DNA of 64,000 nt from Schistosoma haematobium (taxonomy: Eukaryota > Platyhelminthes > Trematoda > Strigeidida > Schistosomatidae). A program made the position numbers and the translations under genes. Shown here piece after piece: positions 27,401 through 33,009 of the stretch (within the stretch, counting starts at the first letter, position 1; the number at the start of each line of letters is the position of its first letter). The stretch is from contig NC_067200.1 in assembly GCF_000699445.3 (NCBI RefSeq), forward strand, positions 8,120,450 to 8,184,449, written 5' to 3'. The notes below the pieces were generated by a model. The model was not told the DNA's origin. It ran no database searches and saw only the letters and a list, made by a program, of their open reading frames with translations.

Positions 27401-30400
27401 TATTTACTGTATGGTTCTCAGATTTTACTAAGAGTTTTGTGTTCAAATACGTTTGATTGTCCCCACTTGTGTTGTTGTTCACTACAGTATGAGTAAAAAT
27501 GTAATCGAACAAGTTGAAGTATGATGACTAAACTAAGGGATTTAACTTTACGATTCAATTGTTGGATGGTAGACGGGTGAAGGGGATAAACTGTAAGTCT
27601 GTTCTTCATAGTAGTAGACACTGATCAAAAAAGCGTACTTGAAATCTTAAGGGAACTAATGTTACCTCTTAGATTTGAACTCATCTAACTTGGTGTTATA
27701 TTTGAAGACTACCACTGTGCTATGAAAGTCGCCATACGAACATCAGTAACACGAATGTCAACCACTAAGCAACCTAATTTCAAAGCTTTCTACCGACTCC
27801 CTTCACTCACCTAATGTGTGAAATCAATAATAATCGATGTGAATGATGTAACCTTATCTTATAGTTCACCTGAGGTAGAGTTAAAATGACGTAAACTTAC
27901 GTAGGATTTCACAGAATAAAATCGATCTTAATTAGATCTATTTCTAGAAAGTTATTCCTAGTATTCATATTTATTTAAAAATCTCTTCAATATGATAAAT
28001 CATTTTTCAGTTTGTTAGACCATCATGGAAAGCCTGGAGCCAATGGATGGCCGTTTCGTCCTATCACGGGACTCCTCATCAGTGCGCATCCACGATCCTG
28101 CCTCGAGAGATTTGAACCCGGGACCTATCAGTCTCGCGCTCAAACGCTTAACCACTAGACCACTGAGCCGGCCAGCATTCAACGGTGTTAATATCTAACC
28201 TCAACCAATCCACGAAATTGCACGACATATCCACCACATCGTATATTCATATATGAGAACGGTTTAAAAATAACAATCTAGAATTTACCTCGAAGTAATC
28301 TAAATAAAAATTGAGGTTGTTCACCAGTAAAATCAACATTTGATTTTGTATATTGTTCATCTACAGCTTTAACAATACCACGAAATAAATTCTCTAATGA
28401 TTCAAATAATAAAGCAATTGGTCCAATAATATCTCGAGTCGCCATTATCTTAGTAGAGAAAAAAGAATATTTTATTCGAAAAATGAATTAGGATATGAAT
28501 AAATAAATGTCCAACTATAATAATTGCTGCTAAGAAACCGGCTATGAAGAAAAACCATTCAGAAAATAAAAGGAAATTTCTCTAACTTGTACAATCCCAG
28601 GTTTTCAATGGTGATCTAACCGAGTTCAGTTCATGATTTTGAAAGGTGAAACTATTCTATGCCAACGGCATTAAATGATTTTGAAGGTGACCTTGAGATC
28701 ACTCAATCAAGCCATTTGAGCCATCATAGCCATTTGAGTACTTGCAGAGAGAACAGGAGTTTATCCTTGTCAGGCTTCCTCATCTAGTAATAGTAAATCA
28801 ATGTTCAGTGGTCAATTGTACAAGATAAGACATTTTCAACTTGATGACTGATTTAAGTGAGTTTGAATTATGTTTTCTGGTTAGTGTTCTTTTAGCATGT
28901 TAGTTTTCTACGGGATGGAGCCGCTAATCCCATGCCCAACCCTCCTTTTTACCCGGGCTTGGAACCGCCAGTAGCCCCAGAGGCGCTCCAGGCGTAGTTG
29001 ATTTAAGTGAGGCTCAGTGATATTTCCCTGGCCTTACAATAACTGCCAAACATGAAGTTTAGGATAGATTCTTTGAATAGAAAATTGTACTTTTGTTGAG
29101 TTTAAGCACAGTAAATGTTTGAGAAATGCAAATTGCGCTAAAATAATACTTCCCGTTCATCAAGCCCTCAATAAAGCATCCATTTCTTATGAAAGGGCTC
29201 CAAAGTATAGGAGAATAGTAAGATTACAGTGGAATAACAGTTTTAACACTCCATAAATTTATTATGTTTGATTATCGACAACTAAGTCTAAACATCAAAC
29301 TACTGTAATTTCAATAAACCGTAAATCCTATCCCCTACTCCTAACATTAGAATTCCGACACCGTAGTTCCTTACTCTTATACTTCTAAGCGTTATCTCTT
29401 AACCCTAAAACATTGACTTTAACAGTTTATTCCACAAAAATGTCATTATCAAATTCTTACAAATTACGAAACATAATCAAAACCATCATTCCCTGCAACA
29501 GACTATCATCAACAGACTTTTAAATTCGCGCTAATAGTTAACATCAGCTAAATTTATTTTGATTGGTCACTCAAGGCCATTAGTATGATGTAGTTTTAAC
29601 ATTTAAGCTGTGAAAATTCGACGATCTCTACAAGTCCCGTATACTAATGTTAATCACATATTCACTACTGAATAGCTTCAAGATGTAACTCCTGGAGATC
29701 TAGTAATAGGCCGTGACCAACAAGGCTTAATCCGTGCTGGCTATGTAACAGTAATTCATCACAAACTCCATCAAAATCATCCACCTGATTTGCAAATTTT
29801 CTTTACTTAATATTTAAAAATGGATACAATATAGTGTATTTTTCAGTGATTGCATTGATAAAATATGACTATAACATTTCAGCCTACCTATATCTGAATT
29901 GTATTCAAGTTTTGTTGTAAATCTTCTCATAGTCAGATTGAAGAAGCATTATTTAGTTTTATTAATATATAACTTGGAATCCGACCTAAAATAATATCAC
30001 TTATAATCTATGCTTCTATATTAGGACTTTAGAAAAAAGAAATTAAGAAGATATCTAGAAAACATGTTAAAATAGTAATATATGGTGTGTGCTACTGATG
30101 TCGATAGATATAAGTAGTATGTGTCATCAATGGGAAGTAGAATGTCTGGCATCAGATCATTAAAAAGACCAAAGAAAAGAGAACAAGAACAGAGAATGTT
30201 TAGTGTGGAAACGAAAGAACAATGAAGTCTAGGACAATTGTGTTATATCCCGATGAGAATAAAGAATGGTAATTGCTGGAATCTATTTTTTGACTAATAG
30301 TATACAGATATTTTCATCGTATAATTGTTAAGCAACCAACCTGCTTATATTCGTGTTCCTCTTATCATAAGCCTTATTTTGACCTATGAATTATTATGAT

Positions 30401-31802
30401 ACGATTTACCATCCTCGAGTTATGCCCAGTCTATTAACTACTATCTCCCACATTCACAGCTACTTTTGGCTAAATCTTGTGCAAATGTTATTTTCCATTT
30501 TATGGTACGATGTGGTCTGTTTGGTTTGTATATAAACCCAATATGTTTGAAATACGTGATTCACATCGCGGAGGCTGAGATTGGTGTTCAGGACTTAGAA
30601 GGAAGCAGGACCGATAGGGAATCTAGGCTGCTCGTACGGGTTTTATGCGTCATTGGTCCGGTCAATAAATTACTGTTCTCTAAGTTTCGGTATCATTACA
30701 TTATAATATTGATAGGGGCACAAACCCATAAGTTATAACAGATTGACCGACATTTTGCGAATGGAGTATTTACTGTATGGTACTCAGGTTTTACTTAGAG
30801 ATTCTGTAATTTTATACTCAAATGCAATCGATTGTACCCACTTGTGTTCTTGTTCATTACAATACTAATGTCAATGACATTTTAAAAAATAATCTGAAAT
30901 AATTCAGAACAATGGCATTAAATAGGTGAAGACAGAAGTATAAAAGACGAATGTATTTATGCAATTGTATTTGATTTCTAAGTTGTTTCAATATTATATC
31001 GTCAATCACTAATGATGAATAATTACTCAAATTCACATGGATTGTACTCATACTATGATGCTTAGATGATGGATAAAATTGTTCAGGAAGTTTTAGAAAT
31101 GTTAGGAGCTCACGGGCAGATAAACTGTGGAAAAAAACCAACCATGTTTAAGTAGATTGCAGTGTTGGGTGATTCAAGATTGCGGTGATCATAAACCTGT
31201 GTTGAGGGAAATATTGAACATTTATAGTTACTTATGTTTTTTGATCGCTAGTTCATTGACTAGATGATGATTACTAAACACGATTTCGAAACTATCAGTC
31301 TCGTGTACGAGCGCCTAACTACTAGACCACTGAGCTGCCCGGCATCCAACGGTGTTAATGTCTAACTTCAATTAATCCACGAAATTGAGTGACATATCCA
31401 CCATTGTCTTCAGTGAGTTACTATCTCACAACAGACCAGGTTGAACTTCACTGGTGGCTGCATCTCATTAAAACTCCAAGAAATACCTCTTGAAGCCAGT
31501 CACTATTGAGCATATGTTGTTTCATATCAGAAGGGGTGTTGTGATTGAGATCATCAGTCAATTAAAGCTAGACCATCGTGGAAAACCTAGAAGCACTATA
31601 GGTTTACAATGACTTAGTTTTTCATTTTCTAAAATTAATCAGTGATGTAAGATTACAAAATGGATCTATTCAATGAATTGAAATTTGATAATAAACTTAC
31701 AATAATATATAATGTAATAGTAGCTATCATCCATTCTAATGTCCAAATAAGAAATATTTGTCGATCCAACCAATCATTAAACCAAAGTGTAGTTTTTTTC
31801 AT
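1216..31802 (-). CDS. tetraspanin-like four-TM membrane protein, split gene (8 exons found, at least 2 missing)
   Basis: Exons in transcript order are 31701-31802, 28289-28448, 25295-25398, 21953-22030, 17350-17454, 15367-15457, 8248-8337 and 1216-1485. The first six join in phase (0, 1, 0, 0, 0, then phase 1 out) with GT/AG borders. The predicted protein has a short N-terminal cytosolic segment, TM1, an extracellular loop, TM2 and TM3 around a short charged turn, then a large extracellular loop with the tetraspanin CCG signature ([12 protein letters not shown]) and a later Gly-Cys, and an Asn-rich tail. Tetraspanins organise membrane microdomains; in schistosomes several sit in the tegument surface. 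Missing are the exon between 15367 and 8337 (expected to carry the remaining EC2 cysteines) and the one encoding most of TM4 between 8248 and 1485. Introns reach about 7 kb and are filled with transposons. The family call is firm; which tetraspanin it is remains unknown. Confidence 0.72.
1630..1895 (+). mobile_element. RTE-like LINE, 3' end fragment
   Basis: The translation matches the C-terminus of the longer element at 4.5-7.9 kb (a [17 protein letters not shown] segment, …[14 protein letters not shown]) with stops. It ends in the family's 3' signature 'aggcgtaagtaaa'. Confidence 0.7.
1905..2190. repeat. unclassified dispersed repeat
   Basis: It shares a diverged block with about 17860-18125: a 'tatttatagca' stretch, a 'ccaatcagaaa' motif and an 'acgtgacttctcac' motif. 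No coding sequence is visible. It may be LTR-derived. Confidence 0.35.
2616..2842. repeat. snap-back (inverted dimer) hammerhead short repeat, copy A
   Basis: The left arm is the element in minus sense (3' tail, hammerhead, box B). At about 2791 it switches to the plus-sense 3' end, so both ends carry the same sequence inverted ('gagatcatgagtcaattga' and its complement). It is flanked by a perfect 12-bp target-site duplication AATTAAAAATAA at 2604-2615 and 2843-2854, so it inserted as a unit. Confidence 0.75.
2705..2752 (-). ncRNA. hammerhead ribozyme motif with intact core
   Basis: On the minus strand: stem I strand CACTG, core CUGAUGA, a 4-bp stem II (GUUC/GGAC, one wobble), GAAA, a very short stem III closed by AC/GU, the cleavage triplet GUC, and the complementary stem I strand CAGTG. 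All conserved core bases are present. Schistosome SM-alpha elements are known to carry active hammerheads; activity of this copy is inferred. Confidence 0.6.
3090..3460 (+). mobile_element. decayed LINE C-terminal fragment
   Basis: A broken frame reads [15 protein letters not shown]… and [15 protein letters not shown], resembling the end of LINE reverse transcriptases (the 'W-N-x-L-P-x-x-I-R' region). It has stops and no intact ORF. The clade is uncertain. Confidence 0.45.
4048..4295. repeat. snap-back SM-alpha-like short repeat, copy G
   Basis: A minus-sense SM-alpha 3' end with a hammerhead region (GGACGAAACGCGTGTCC read on minus) and a box B-like segment, followed from about 4201 by the plus-sense hammerhead-to-3' end (…ctagattccactgctagcc). 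The minus copy has CUGACCA instead of CUGANGA, so its core is broken. Confidence 0.6.
4909..6264 (+). pseudogene. RTE endonuclease/RT N-terminal frame
   Basis: A 451-aa open frame. Residues about 1-185 are an exonuclease-endonuclease-phosphatase fold with [25 protein letters not shown] and [10 protein letters not shown], the Asp/His set used in metal-dependent nicking of target DNA. The rest is the basic linker leading to the RT domain. The N-terminal strand is lost to a frameshift and the RT is broken downstream, so this is a fossil. Confidence 0.75.
6346..6688 (+). mobile_element. solo LTR inserted in the RTE element
   Basis: A 343-bp segment starting TGTTAGG and ending TTACAACA. It is flanked by GTGAC (6341-6345) and GTGAT (6689-6693), a 5-bp target-site duplication with one change. 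Removing it restores the RT frame …SECD-NYRG. The interior, including 'tatggtacgatgtggtctg' and a TATATAAA box, is shared with the LTRs at 30241-30740 and about 18128-18545. Confidence 0.78.
6854..7916 (+). pseudogene. RTE reverse transcriptase, C-terminal blocks
   Basis: Two open frames (6854-7138 and 7140-7916) give the RT palm and thumb: [29 protein letters not shown], then [14 protein letters not shown] and [13 protein letters not shown]. The second frame starts after a frame slip. Loss of the first Asp of the catalytic pair (ADD to AND) makes it non-functional. Confidence 0.75.
8248..8337 (-). CDS. tetraspanin-like exon near the end of the large extracellular loop
   Basis: A 90-bp exon after a TTACAAG acceptor, ending at GTAAGT. 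It encodes GCGEILTYN… and an amphipathic run ([14 protein letters not shown]). A Gly-Cys just before TM4 is typical of EC2. The phase into this exon cannot be checked without the missing upstream exon. Confidence 0.55.
8745..8985 (+). repeat. degenerate hammerhead short repeat, plus sense
   Basis: It runs from the conserved 'atcgtggattggttgaa' segment through a decayed tRNA-like part to 'aggacgaaacgacca' and 'gtggtggtctaac'. The hammerhead core is lost. Confidence 0.5.
8990..10350. other. intronic stretch without recognised gene
   Basis: AT-rich intron of the tetraspanin-like gene. A slightly GC-richer block at 9130-9500 looks repetitive but was not matched to anything else here. Part of 9950-10350 may be untranslated sequence of the neighbouring Penelope-like fragment. 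Confidence 0.4.
10360..10860 (-). mobile_element. Penelope-like element, C-terminal GIY-YIG fragment
   Basis: Broken minus-strand frames give, in order, [19 protein letters not shown], then [29 protein letters not shown] and then [14 protein letters not shown]. The layout (C-x-Y-x-F-x-C, a degenerate 'YIGRS' and R…EH) is that of the nuclease domain of Penelope-like elements. Frameshifts and changed key residues mark it as dead. Confidence 0.55.
11290..11860 (+). repeat. GC-richer dispersed repeat with (AAAT)n-type 3' tail
   Basis: It ends in 'gtgttaagataaataaataa'. The last 150 bp are shared with the copies at 39615-39765 and 53183-53333 (both contain 'cttcggt', '…gcatatg/gcatgtg…' and the same tail). 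Overlapping short frames on both strands look non-genic. Probably a non-LTR retroelement or its SINE; the family is unknown to me. Confidence 0.45.
12124..12395. mobile_element. MITE-like element with 22-bp terminal inverted repeats
   Basis: The left end AGACTATAATTTATGGACGAAC is exactly inverted at the right end (12374-12395). It is 272 bp long and non-coding. The ends resemble those of the larger element at 13357-14040. No clear target-site duplication was seen. Confidence 0.68.
12399..12441. repeat. (ATT)n microsatellite
   Basis: About 14 tandem ATT units directly after the MITE right end. Confidence 0.85.
12822..13189. repeat. snap-back hammerhead short repeat, copy B
   Basis: A near full-length minus-sense unit (3' tail, hammerhead region, antisense box B and box A, 5' part), then from about 13084 the plus-sense hammerhead and 3' tail ending 'aaaaccccttct'. 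It is flanked by the 11-bp target-site duplication GAAGAGAATTT at 12811-12821 and 13190-13200. Confidence 0.75.
13357..14040. mobile_element. large foldback/MITE-like element with telomere-like core
   Basis: An imperfect inverted repeat with arms of about 290 bp (around 13362-13655 and 13745-14031). Each end has '(a)atttagggacga' followed by a 'ccaatcag' motif, related to the MITE at 12124. The arms are anchored by 'gcgatcggtttaca' and 'aacttgttaaggtttgata' on the left and their complements on the right. Between and inside the arms are degenerate TTAGGG repeats. No ORF. Confidence 0.6.
13571..13830. repeat. interstitial telomere-like TTAGGG repeats in head-to-head order
   Basis: Degenerate (TTAGGG)n / TTTAGGG units on plus from about 13571 to 13740, then CCCTAA units from about 13785 to 13830. 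TTAGGG is the schistosome telomere repeat. Flanking unique-looking inverted arms argue against a simple chromosome-end fusion. Confidence 0.65.
14476..14612. repeat. compact snap-back short repeat, copy C
   Basis: A 137-bp hairpin with ends TATCAGAAGGGGTTTT and its near complement. The left arm (minus sense) stops at 'ggaagcactg', exactly the predicted hammerhead cleavage point, then switches to the plus-sense tail 'gactcatgatttcaac'. It is followed head-to-tail by the next unit. Confidence 0.65.
14613..14990 (+). repeat. near full-length hammerhead short repeat (tRNA-derived)
   Basis: Sense-strand order: 5' block (gacttcaagaggcat…), box A-like 'tgtctagttgg', box B-like 'gggtctaaatc', hammerhead region 'ctgatgaggagtccc' and 'gacgaaacgg', then the 3' end 'gtctagcttcaattgactca'. 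The hammerhead is a deletion variant: stem I and the core overlap, so it is unlikely to be active. Confidence 0.65.
15367..15457 (-). CDS. tetraspanin-like exon 6 (CCG motif)
   Basis: A 91-bp exon encoding [16 protein letters not shown] and further polar residues, ending in phase 1 at GTAAGT. Cys-Cys-Gly followed by Asn-Asp-Tyr is the diagnostic tetraspanin EC2 signature. The next exon, expected to hold a P-x-S-C-C-like motif, was not found. Confidence 0.75.
15716..15950 (-). repeat. hammerhead short repeat, 5'-truncated
   Basis: In minus sense the 3' tail, hammerhead region and box A/B remnants are visible ('accactgagc' antisense). It carries the same 2-nt deletion of the hammerhead core as the 14.6-kb copy. 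Confidence 0.6.
16085..16310. repeat. SM-alpha-like pieces in opposite orientations
   Basis: 16090-16150 is a minus-sense hammerhead 3' piece (GGACTAAACGTGTGTCC read on minus, mutated). 16215-16310 is the plus-sense tRNA-like start, with box A-like 'ttcagtagctaagtg' and a perfect box B 'ggttcgaatcc'. The pol III-like promoter is well preserved here. Confidence 0.5.
16630..17225 (-). repeat. unclassified GC-rich segment with a 115-codon frame
   Basis: This block is much richer in GC than the surrounding intron. It contains an open minus-strand frame (16875-17222) starting [20 protein letters not shown] and rich in Ser, Arg and Lys, with no start or splice context I can link to the tetraspanin-like gene and no domain I recognise. 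Most likely a repeat or retroelement piece; a nested small gene cannot be excluded. Confidence 0.35.
17350..17454 (-). CDS. tetraspanin-like exon 5 (start of large extracellular loop)
   Basis: A 105-bp, 35-codon exon with a TTTGTAG acceptor and a GTAAGT donor, phase 0-0. It encodes amphipathic helical sequence ([20 protein letters not shown]…) that runs straight into the CCG exon, the usual place for EC2 helices A and B. Confidence 0.68.
17770..18125. repeat. unclassified dispersed repeat, interrupted by LTR-like sequence
   Basis: It shares motifs with 1905-2190 (…'ccaatcagaaac', 'tgacttttcac'). It appears to resume after 18548 ('ggaattttctggatcacctc'), as if the LTR at 18128-18545 had inserted into it. 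Confidence 0.35.
18128..18545 (+). mobile_element. LTR-family fragment (same family as 6346 and 30241)
   Basis: Shares with 30241-30740 a long diverged stretch: 'attcctcttattataagc', 'tattttatgctacattgcgg', 'tatataaacccagtatgtt' and 'cgtcattgg'. Ends and target-site duplication are not clear, so it is an old solo LTR or fragment. Confidence 0.55.
19453..19622. repeat. snap-back hammerhead short repeat, copy D (tight hairpin)
   Basis: Two inverted arms of roughly 50 bp around a 20-nt loop, then a tail of about 60 bp. The second arm begins at about 19524, five bases before the predicted hammerhead cleavage point. A perfect 14-bp target-site duplication TAATTTTAAAAAGG lies at 19439-19452 and 19623-19636. 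Confidence 0.78.
19715..19965. repeat. snap-back hammerhead short repeat, copy I
   Basis: Minus-sense unit through antisense box B and box A ('gattcgaaccc', 'aaccactggaccattgagc'), then from about 19914 the plus-sense tail ('aattcaactatta' … 'ccacaaaatccctct'). The hammerhead has the first core C changed to U. Confidence 0.6.
20463..20712. repeat. snap-back SM-alpha-like short repeat, copy H
   Basis: Minus-sense SM-alpha 3' half through the antisense box B ('gggactcgaattc'), switching at about 20591 to the plus-sense hammerhead and 3' end ('gtccgaaataagac', 'cccactgctagctacc'). Both hammerhead cores are degenerate (CUGACAA on minus). Confidence 0.6.
20738..21560 (+). mobile_element. Penelope-like element C-terminal fragment, interrupted
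   Basis: The frame [20 protein letters not shown]… [14 protein letters not shown] runs to 20957. After removing the insertion at 20969-21254 it continues as [13 protein letters not shown], the usual C-terminus of schistosome Penelope-like GIY-YIG domains. A pyrimidine-rich 3' untranslated stretch follows to about 21560. An inverted piece of the upstream part of the same region recurs at 21735-21840. Confidence 0.6.
20969..21254 (+). repeat. third hammerhead-like short repeat family, inserted in the Penelope-like element
   Basis: A 286-bp insertion flanked by an 11-bp target-site duplication CAGAAGTGTGT (20958-20968 and 21255-21265). It holds a hammerhead-like core CUGACGA, a 5-bp stem II (GUGCU/AGCAC), GAAAC and a CCC/GGG stem III at about 21192-21230. 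I cannot find a stem I. A 28-bp segment (…'ggtggttggaggtagtcgac'…) occurs inverted on both sides of this region. Confidence 0.65.
21565..21640 (+). repeat. SM-alpha-like 3' fragment, minus sense
   Basis: 'ggtgattagcagtggaattt' and 'aggacgcgcgtttcttcctag' are the complement of the SM-alpha hammerhead and 3' end. The fragment is short. Confidence 0.45.
21953..22030 (-). CDS. tetraspanin-like exon 4 (TM3)
   Basis: A 78-bp, 26-codon exon between a TTTACAG acceptor and a GTAAGT donor, phase 0 on both sides. It encodes TM3 ([20 protein letters not shown]) and KDPKT at the start of the large extracellular loop. Confidence 0.68.
22430..23597 (-). pseudogene. Ty3/gypsy Gag-protease fragment
   Basis: Starts at ATG 23595-23597 with [19 protein letters not shown] and, after a stop and frame slip, continues in the long frame 23405-22914 ([20 protein letters not shown]… LPRDLSF-like, [15 protein letters not shown], a gypsy capsid-type Gag). 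Downstream are a zinc-knuckle-like Cys/His cluster (about 22830-22740) and a protease motif [10 protein letters not shown] at about 22520, with the catalytic D-T-A. The sequence stops near 22430; reverse transcriptase and integrase are absent. Stops and frame changes make it inactive. It resembles the CsRn1-type gypsy elements of trematodes; that placement is inference. Confidence 0.7.
23606..23621 (-). promoter_or_regulatory. LTR-retrotransposon primer binding site
   Basis: TGGCGACGGGGTTAAC, two bases after the LTR end. Begins with TGG, complementary to the CCA end of a tRNA primer; the tRNA is not identified. Confidence 0.55.
23624..23859 (-). mobile_element. 5' LTR of the gypsy fragment
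   Basis: On minus it starts TGTTATAACTC and ends GATATAACA (236 bp), immediately upstream of a primer binding site TGGCGACGGGGTTAAC (23606-23621) and the gag start. The 3' LTR is not present in the window. Confidence 0.65.
23914..24113 (-). repeat. hammerhead short repeat, 5'-truncated, with target-site duplication
   Basis: Minus-sense unit from the 3' tail to the box A region. A 13-bp target-site duplication ATATAGTATATTA lies at 23901-23913 and 24114-24126. This copy is not folded back, so it is a control for the snap-back copies. Confidence 0.72.
23968..24013 (-). ncRNA. hammerhead motif, near-intact
   Basis: Minus strand: perfect 6-bp stem I (GCACTG/CAGTGC), core CUGAGGA, stem II with two wobble pairs (GUCC/GGGU), GAAA, triplet AUC. 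Stem III has a C-A mismatch, so activity is doubtful. Confidence 0.45.
24925..25175 (-). repeat. subfamily-2 hammerhead short repeat, degenerate
   Basis: The 'gatcatgaaccgatcaatg' 3' end and 'atgtctaacttcaatcaatc' 5' part mark it. The tRNA-like middle is decayed. Confidence 0.5.
25295..25398 (-). CDS. tetraspanin-like exon 3 (TM2)
   Basis: A 104-bp exon with an AG acceptor and a GTAAGT donor. Its two leading bases complete a Gly codon split with exon 2. It encodes a hydrophobic TM2 ([20 protein letters not shown]) followed by the short cytosolic turn FRAEYFMKC, and ends in phase 0. Confidence 0.68.
25586..25962 (-). repeat. full-length hammerhead short repeat
   Basis: Complete unit in minus sense, from the 3' tail to the 5' end 'gagatatac…cttgaagccagtcact' on plus. 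Box B ('gggactcgaaccc' antisense) and box A remnants are clear. Useful as the local reference for element structure. Confidence 0.68.
25647..25692 (-). ncRNA. hammerhead motif with intact core but weak stem I
   Basis: Minus strand: core CUGAGGA, perfect stem II GUCC/GGAC, GAAA, triplet GUC. The stem I 3' strand reads CATTAG instead of CAGTGC, leaving about two pairs. Confidence 0.45.
26735..26888 (+). repeat. third hammerhead-like family, short copy
   Basis: 154 bp with the same head ('cactgggtgg…gatcaa') and tail ('ctacctccaaccaccatct') as 20969-21254 but lacking the middle; only 'agcacgaaacccgg' of the core remains. A perfect 14-bp target-site duplication AACCCCTAAAATAA lies at 26721-26734 and 26889-26902. 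Confidence 0.7.
26903..28010. other. intronic stretch, one dispersed repeat, no gene seen
   Basis: AT-rich. 27236-27510 is a dispersed repeat shared with 30081-30240 plus 30741-30880 and with 33390-33660 (it includes 'gtgtgctactgatg', 'tatttactgtatggt' and 'cccacttgtgtt'). Nothing else recognised. Confidence 0.5.
28013..28245 (-). repeat. hammerhead short repeat, 5'-truncated
   Basis: Minus sense, with a good antisense box B ('gatttgaacccgg') and box A ('accactagaccactgagcc'). The hammerhead has the 2-nt core deletion. Confidence 0.62.
28289..28448 (-). CDS. tetraspanin-like exon 2 (end of TM1 and first extracellular loop)
   Basis: A 160-bp exon follows a pyrimidine-rich acceptor (…ctactaag) and ends in phase 1 at GTAAAT. 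It encodes the end of TM1 and about 50 mostly polar residues including [19 protein letters not shown]. It contains its own in-frame ATG, so it could be mistaken for the gene start. The loop is longer than usual for a tetraspanin EC1. Confidence 0.65.
28600..28650 (+). repeat. short 3' fragment of hammerhead repeat, subfamily 2
   Basis: 'caggttttcaatggtgatct' followed by a diverged tail. Only about 50 bp. Confidence 0.4.
28878..28995 (-). mobile_element. RTE-like element, 5' end fragment
   Basis: On minus it matches 4478-4590 of the RTE element (…'gccaagcccgg', 'gagggttgggcat', 'tagaaaactaac'). It is non-coding 5' leader sequence only. Confidence 0.6.
28996..30080. other. intronic stretch without recognised gene or element
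   Basis: AT-rich sequence between tetraspanin-like exons 2 and 1. The first 45 bp may be a remnant of the 60-kb LTR family ('ggctcagtgatatttccctg'). Nothing else seen. Confidence 0.4.
30081..30880 (+). repeat. dispersed repeat split by a solo LTR
   Basis: 30081-30240 and 30741-30880 together match the uninterrupted copy at 27236-27510. The break falls exactly at the LTR ends. Confidence 0.6.
30241..30740 (+). mobile_element. solo LTR, 500 bp
   Basis: Starts TGTTATATCC and ends GTTATAACA, flanked by aATTG and gATTG (4-5 bp target-site duplication). Internal TATATAAA at about 30530 and homology to 6346-6688 and 18128-18545. No internal element remains, consistent with LTR-LTR recombination. 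Confidence 0.75.
31280..31605 (-). repeat. two head-to-tail pieces of hammerhead short repeat
   Basis: On minus, a 3' end (31605-31525, ending in 'aacaccccttctgatat') is followed after a few bases by a fresh 5' start (31520 down to 31280: 'gctcaatagtgactgg' …). This is the junction expected of a tandem or concatemeric unit. Confidence 0.6.
31701..31802 (-). CDS. tetraspanin-like exon 1 (start codon and TM1)
   Basis: The exon starts at ATG (31800-31802) and encodes 34 residues: a short polar stretch with WFNDWLDR, then hydrophobic TM1 ([18 protein letters not shown]). It ends in phase 0 at a GTAAGT donor. TM1 continues into the first residues of the next exon, which supports the join. Confidence 0.65.
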
Positions 31803-32147
31803 TATTTATCATATACATATATATAATCCAACGTATAGAATAACAAGATGATGATCAAACTGAATCTTTTAATTTGAATCAGTTTAATTGACAGTGTATA
31901 TAATGATTTCATCTAGTAACCAATCATTCAGAAGGGTATATTAAGTATGGTAACTATCGGACAGACATATCTGTACACATTCAATATTAAGCATTATTCA
32001 TCAATAATTATGGTTAAATTGGTCTATAGACAGTTCTAGAGTAAAAACAAAATGATTGAGTATTTATTTGTAACTAAAAGCACAAATGTGATAATATTAT
32101 GTGGTCAATATAATACAATGTTATCTATCTATCTATCTTATCGATTA

Positions 32148-32330
32148 AGATTTTGAACCGATTGATGTTAGACCACCATTGAAAACCCGAAAGTACTGGA
32201 CAGCCGTTTCGTCCTATTGTGGGACTATTCAGCGGTGCATACCCACGATCCCGCTCGCAGGATTCAGTCTCGCGGCCTTCCAGGTTTCCAATGGTGGTCT
32301 AACATCAATCGGTTCAAAATCTCAACCAAC
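32148..32330. repeat. snap-back short repeat of subfamily 2, copy F
   Basis: Begins 'gattttgaaccgattgatg' and ends with its complement. The switch at about 32276 starts the second arm at 'ccttccaggtttcc', a few bases past the predicted hammerhead cleavage point. Confidence 0.68.
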
Positions 32331-32339
32331 ACTGATAAT

Positions 32340-32730
32340 TACCATGTGCTCACTAGTGACTAGCTTCGTGAGGGAATTCTTGGAGTTCTAGTGAGAAGCC
32401 GTGACCAGTGAAGATAATCCGTGTCGGGTAGAGACAGGTATCTACCTCAGTACAATGGAAGATGGTCGAGCGATTTCGTGAATTGGTTAAGGTTAGACAT
32501 TAACAACGTTGGATGCCGACTCAATGGTCTAGTAGGTTAAGCGTTCGTGCGCAAGACTGAAGGCACTGAGCTCGAATCCCGTGAGGTGCGATCGTGAATG
32601 CGCATTTCTAATGAGCCTCACAATGGGACGAAATGGCCATCCAGTGCTTCCAGGTTTTCAATGGTAGTTTAACATCAATTGTTTCAAGATCTAAATTAAT
32701 AGCTTAATATTCTCCACAACCATATACTGA
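32340..32730 (+). repeat. near full-length hammerhead short repeat, subfamily 2
   Basis: Sense order: 5' block ('gtgctcactagtgactagc'), box A-like 'tggtctagtagg', box B-like 'agctcgaatcc', hammerhead remnant ('ctaatgagcc', 'gggacgaaatgg'), 3' end. The core is mutated (CUAAUGA). Confidence 0.62.
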
Positions 32731-33009
32731 TATCTATCTATATATCTATCTATCAAGCTACGCGTCGATTACAATATCAATAATTAAATAACAATCTCAT
32801 ATTAGTGAGCGACAACTAGATTATTCTAAGTATCATAAAATCCAGCATACATTTTTGTTAGAAGTAATTATGTACTTTTATTCAATTGATGTAAATGATA
32901 AACAGAATTTTATTTTAGTAATAATACAAATTACTACTTTATTCAGTAATAAAACTGTCACAACAACAATCTTCAGCATCAATTATGCAATGAATTTTCA
33001 TTCAACATA

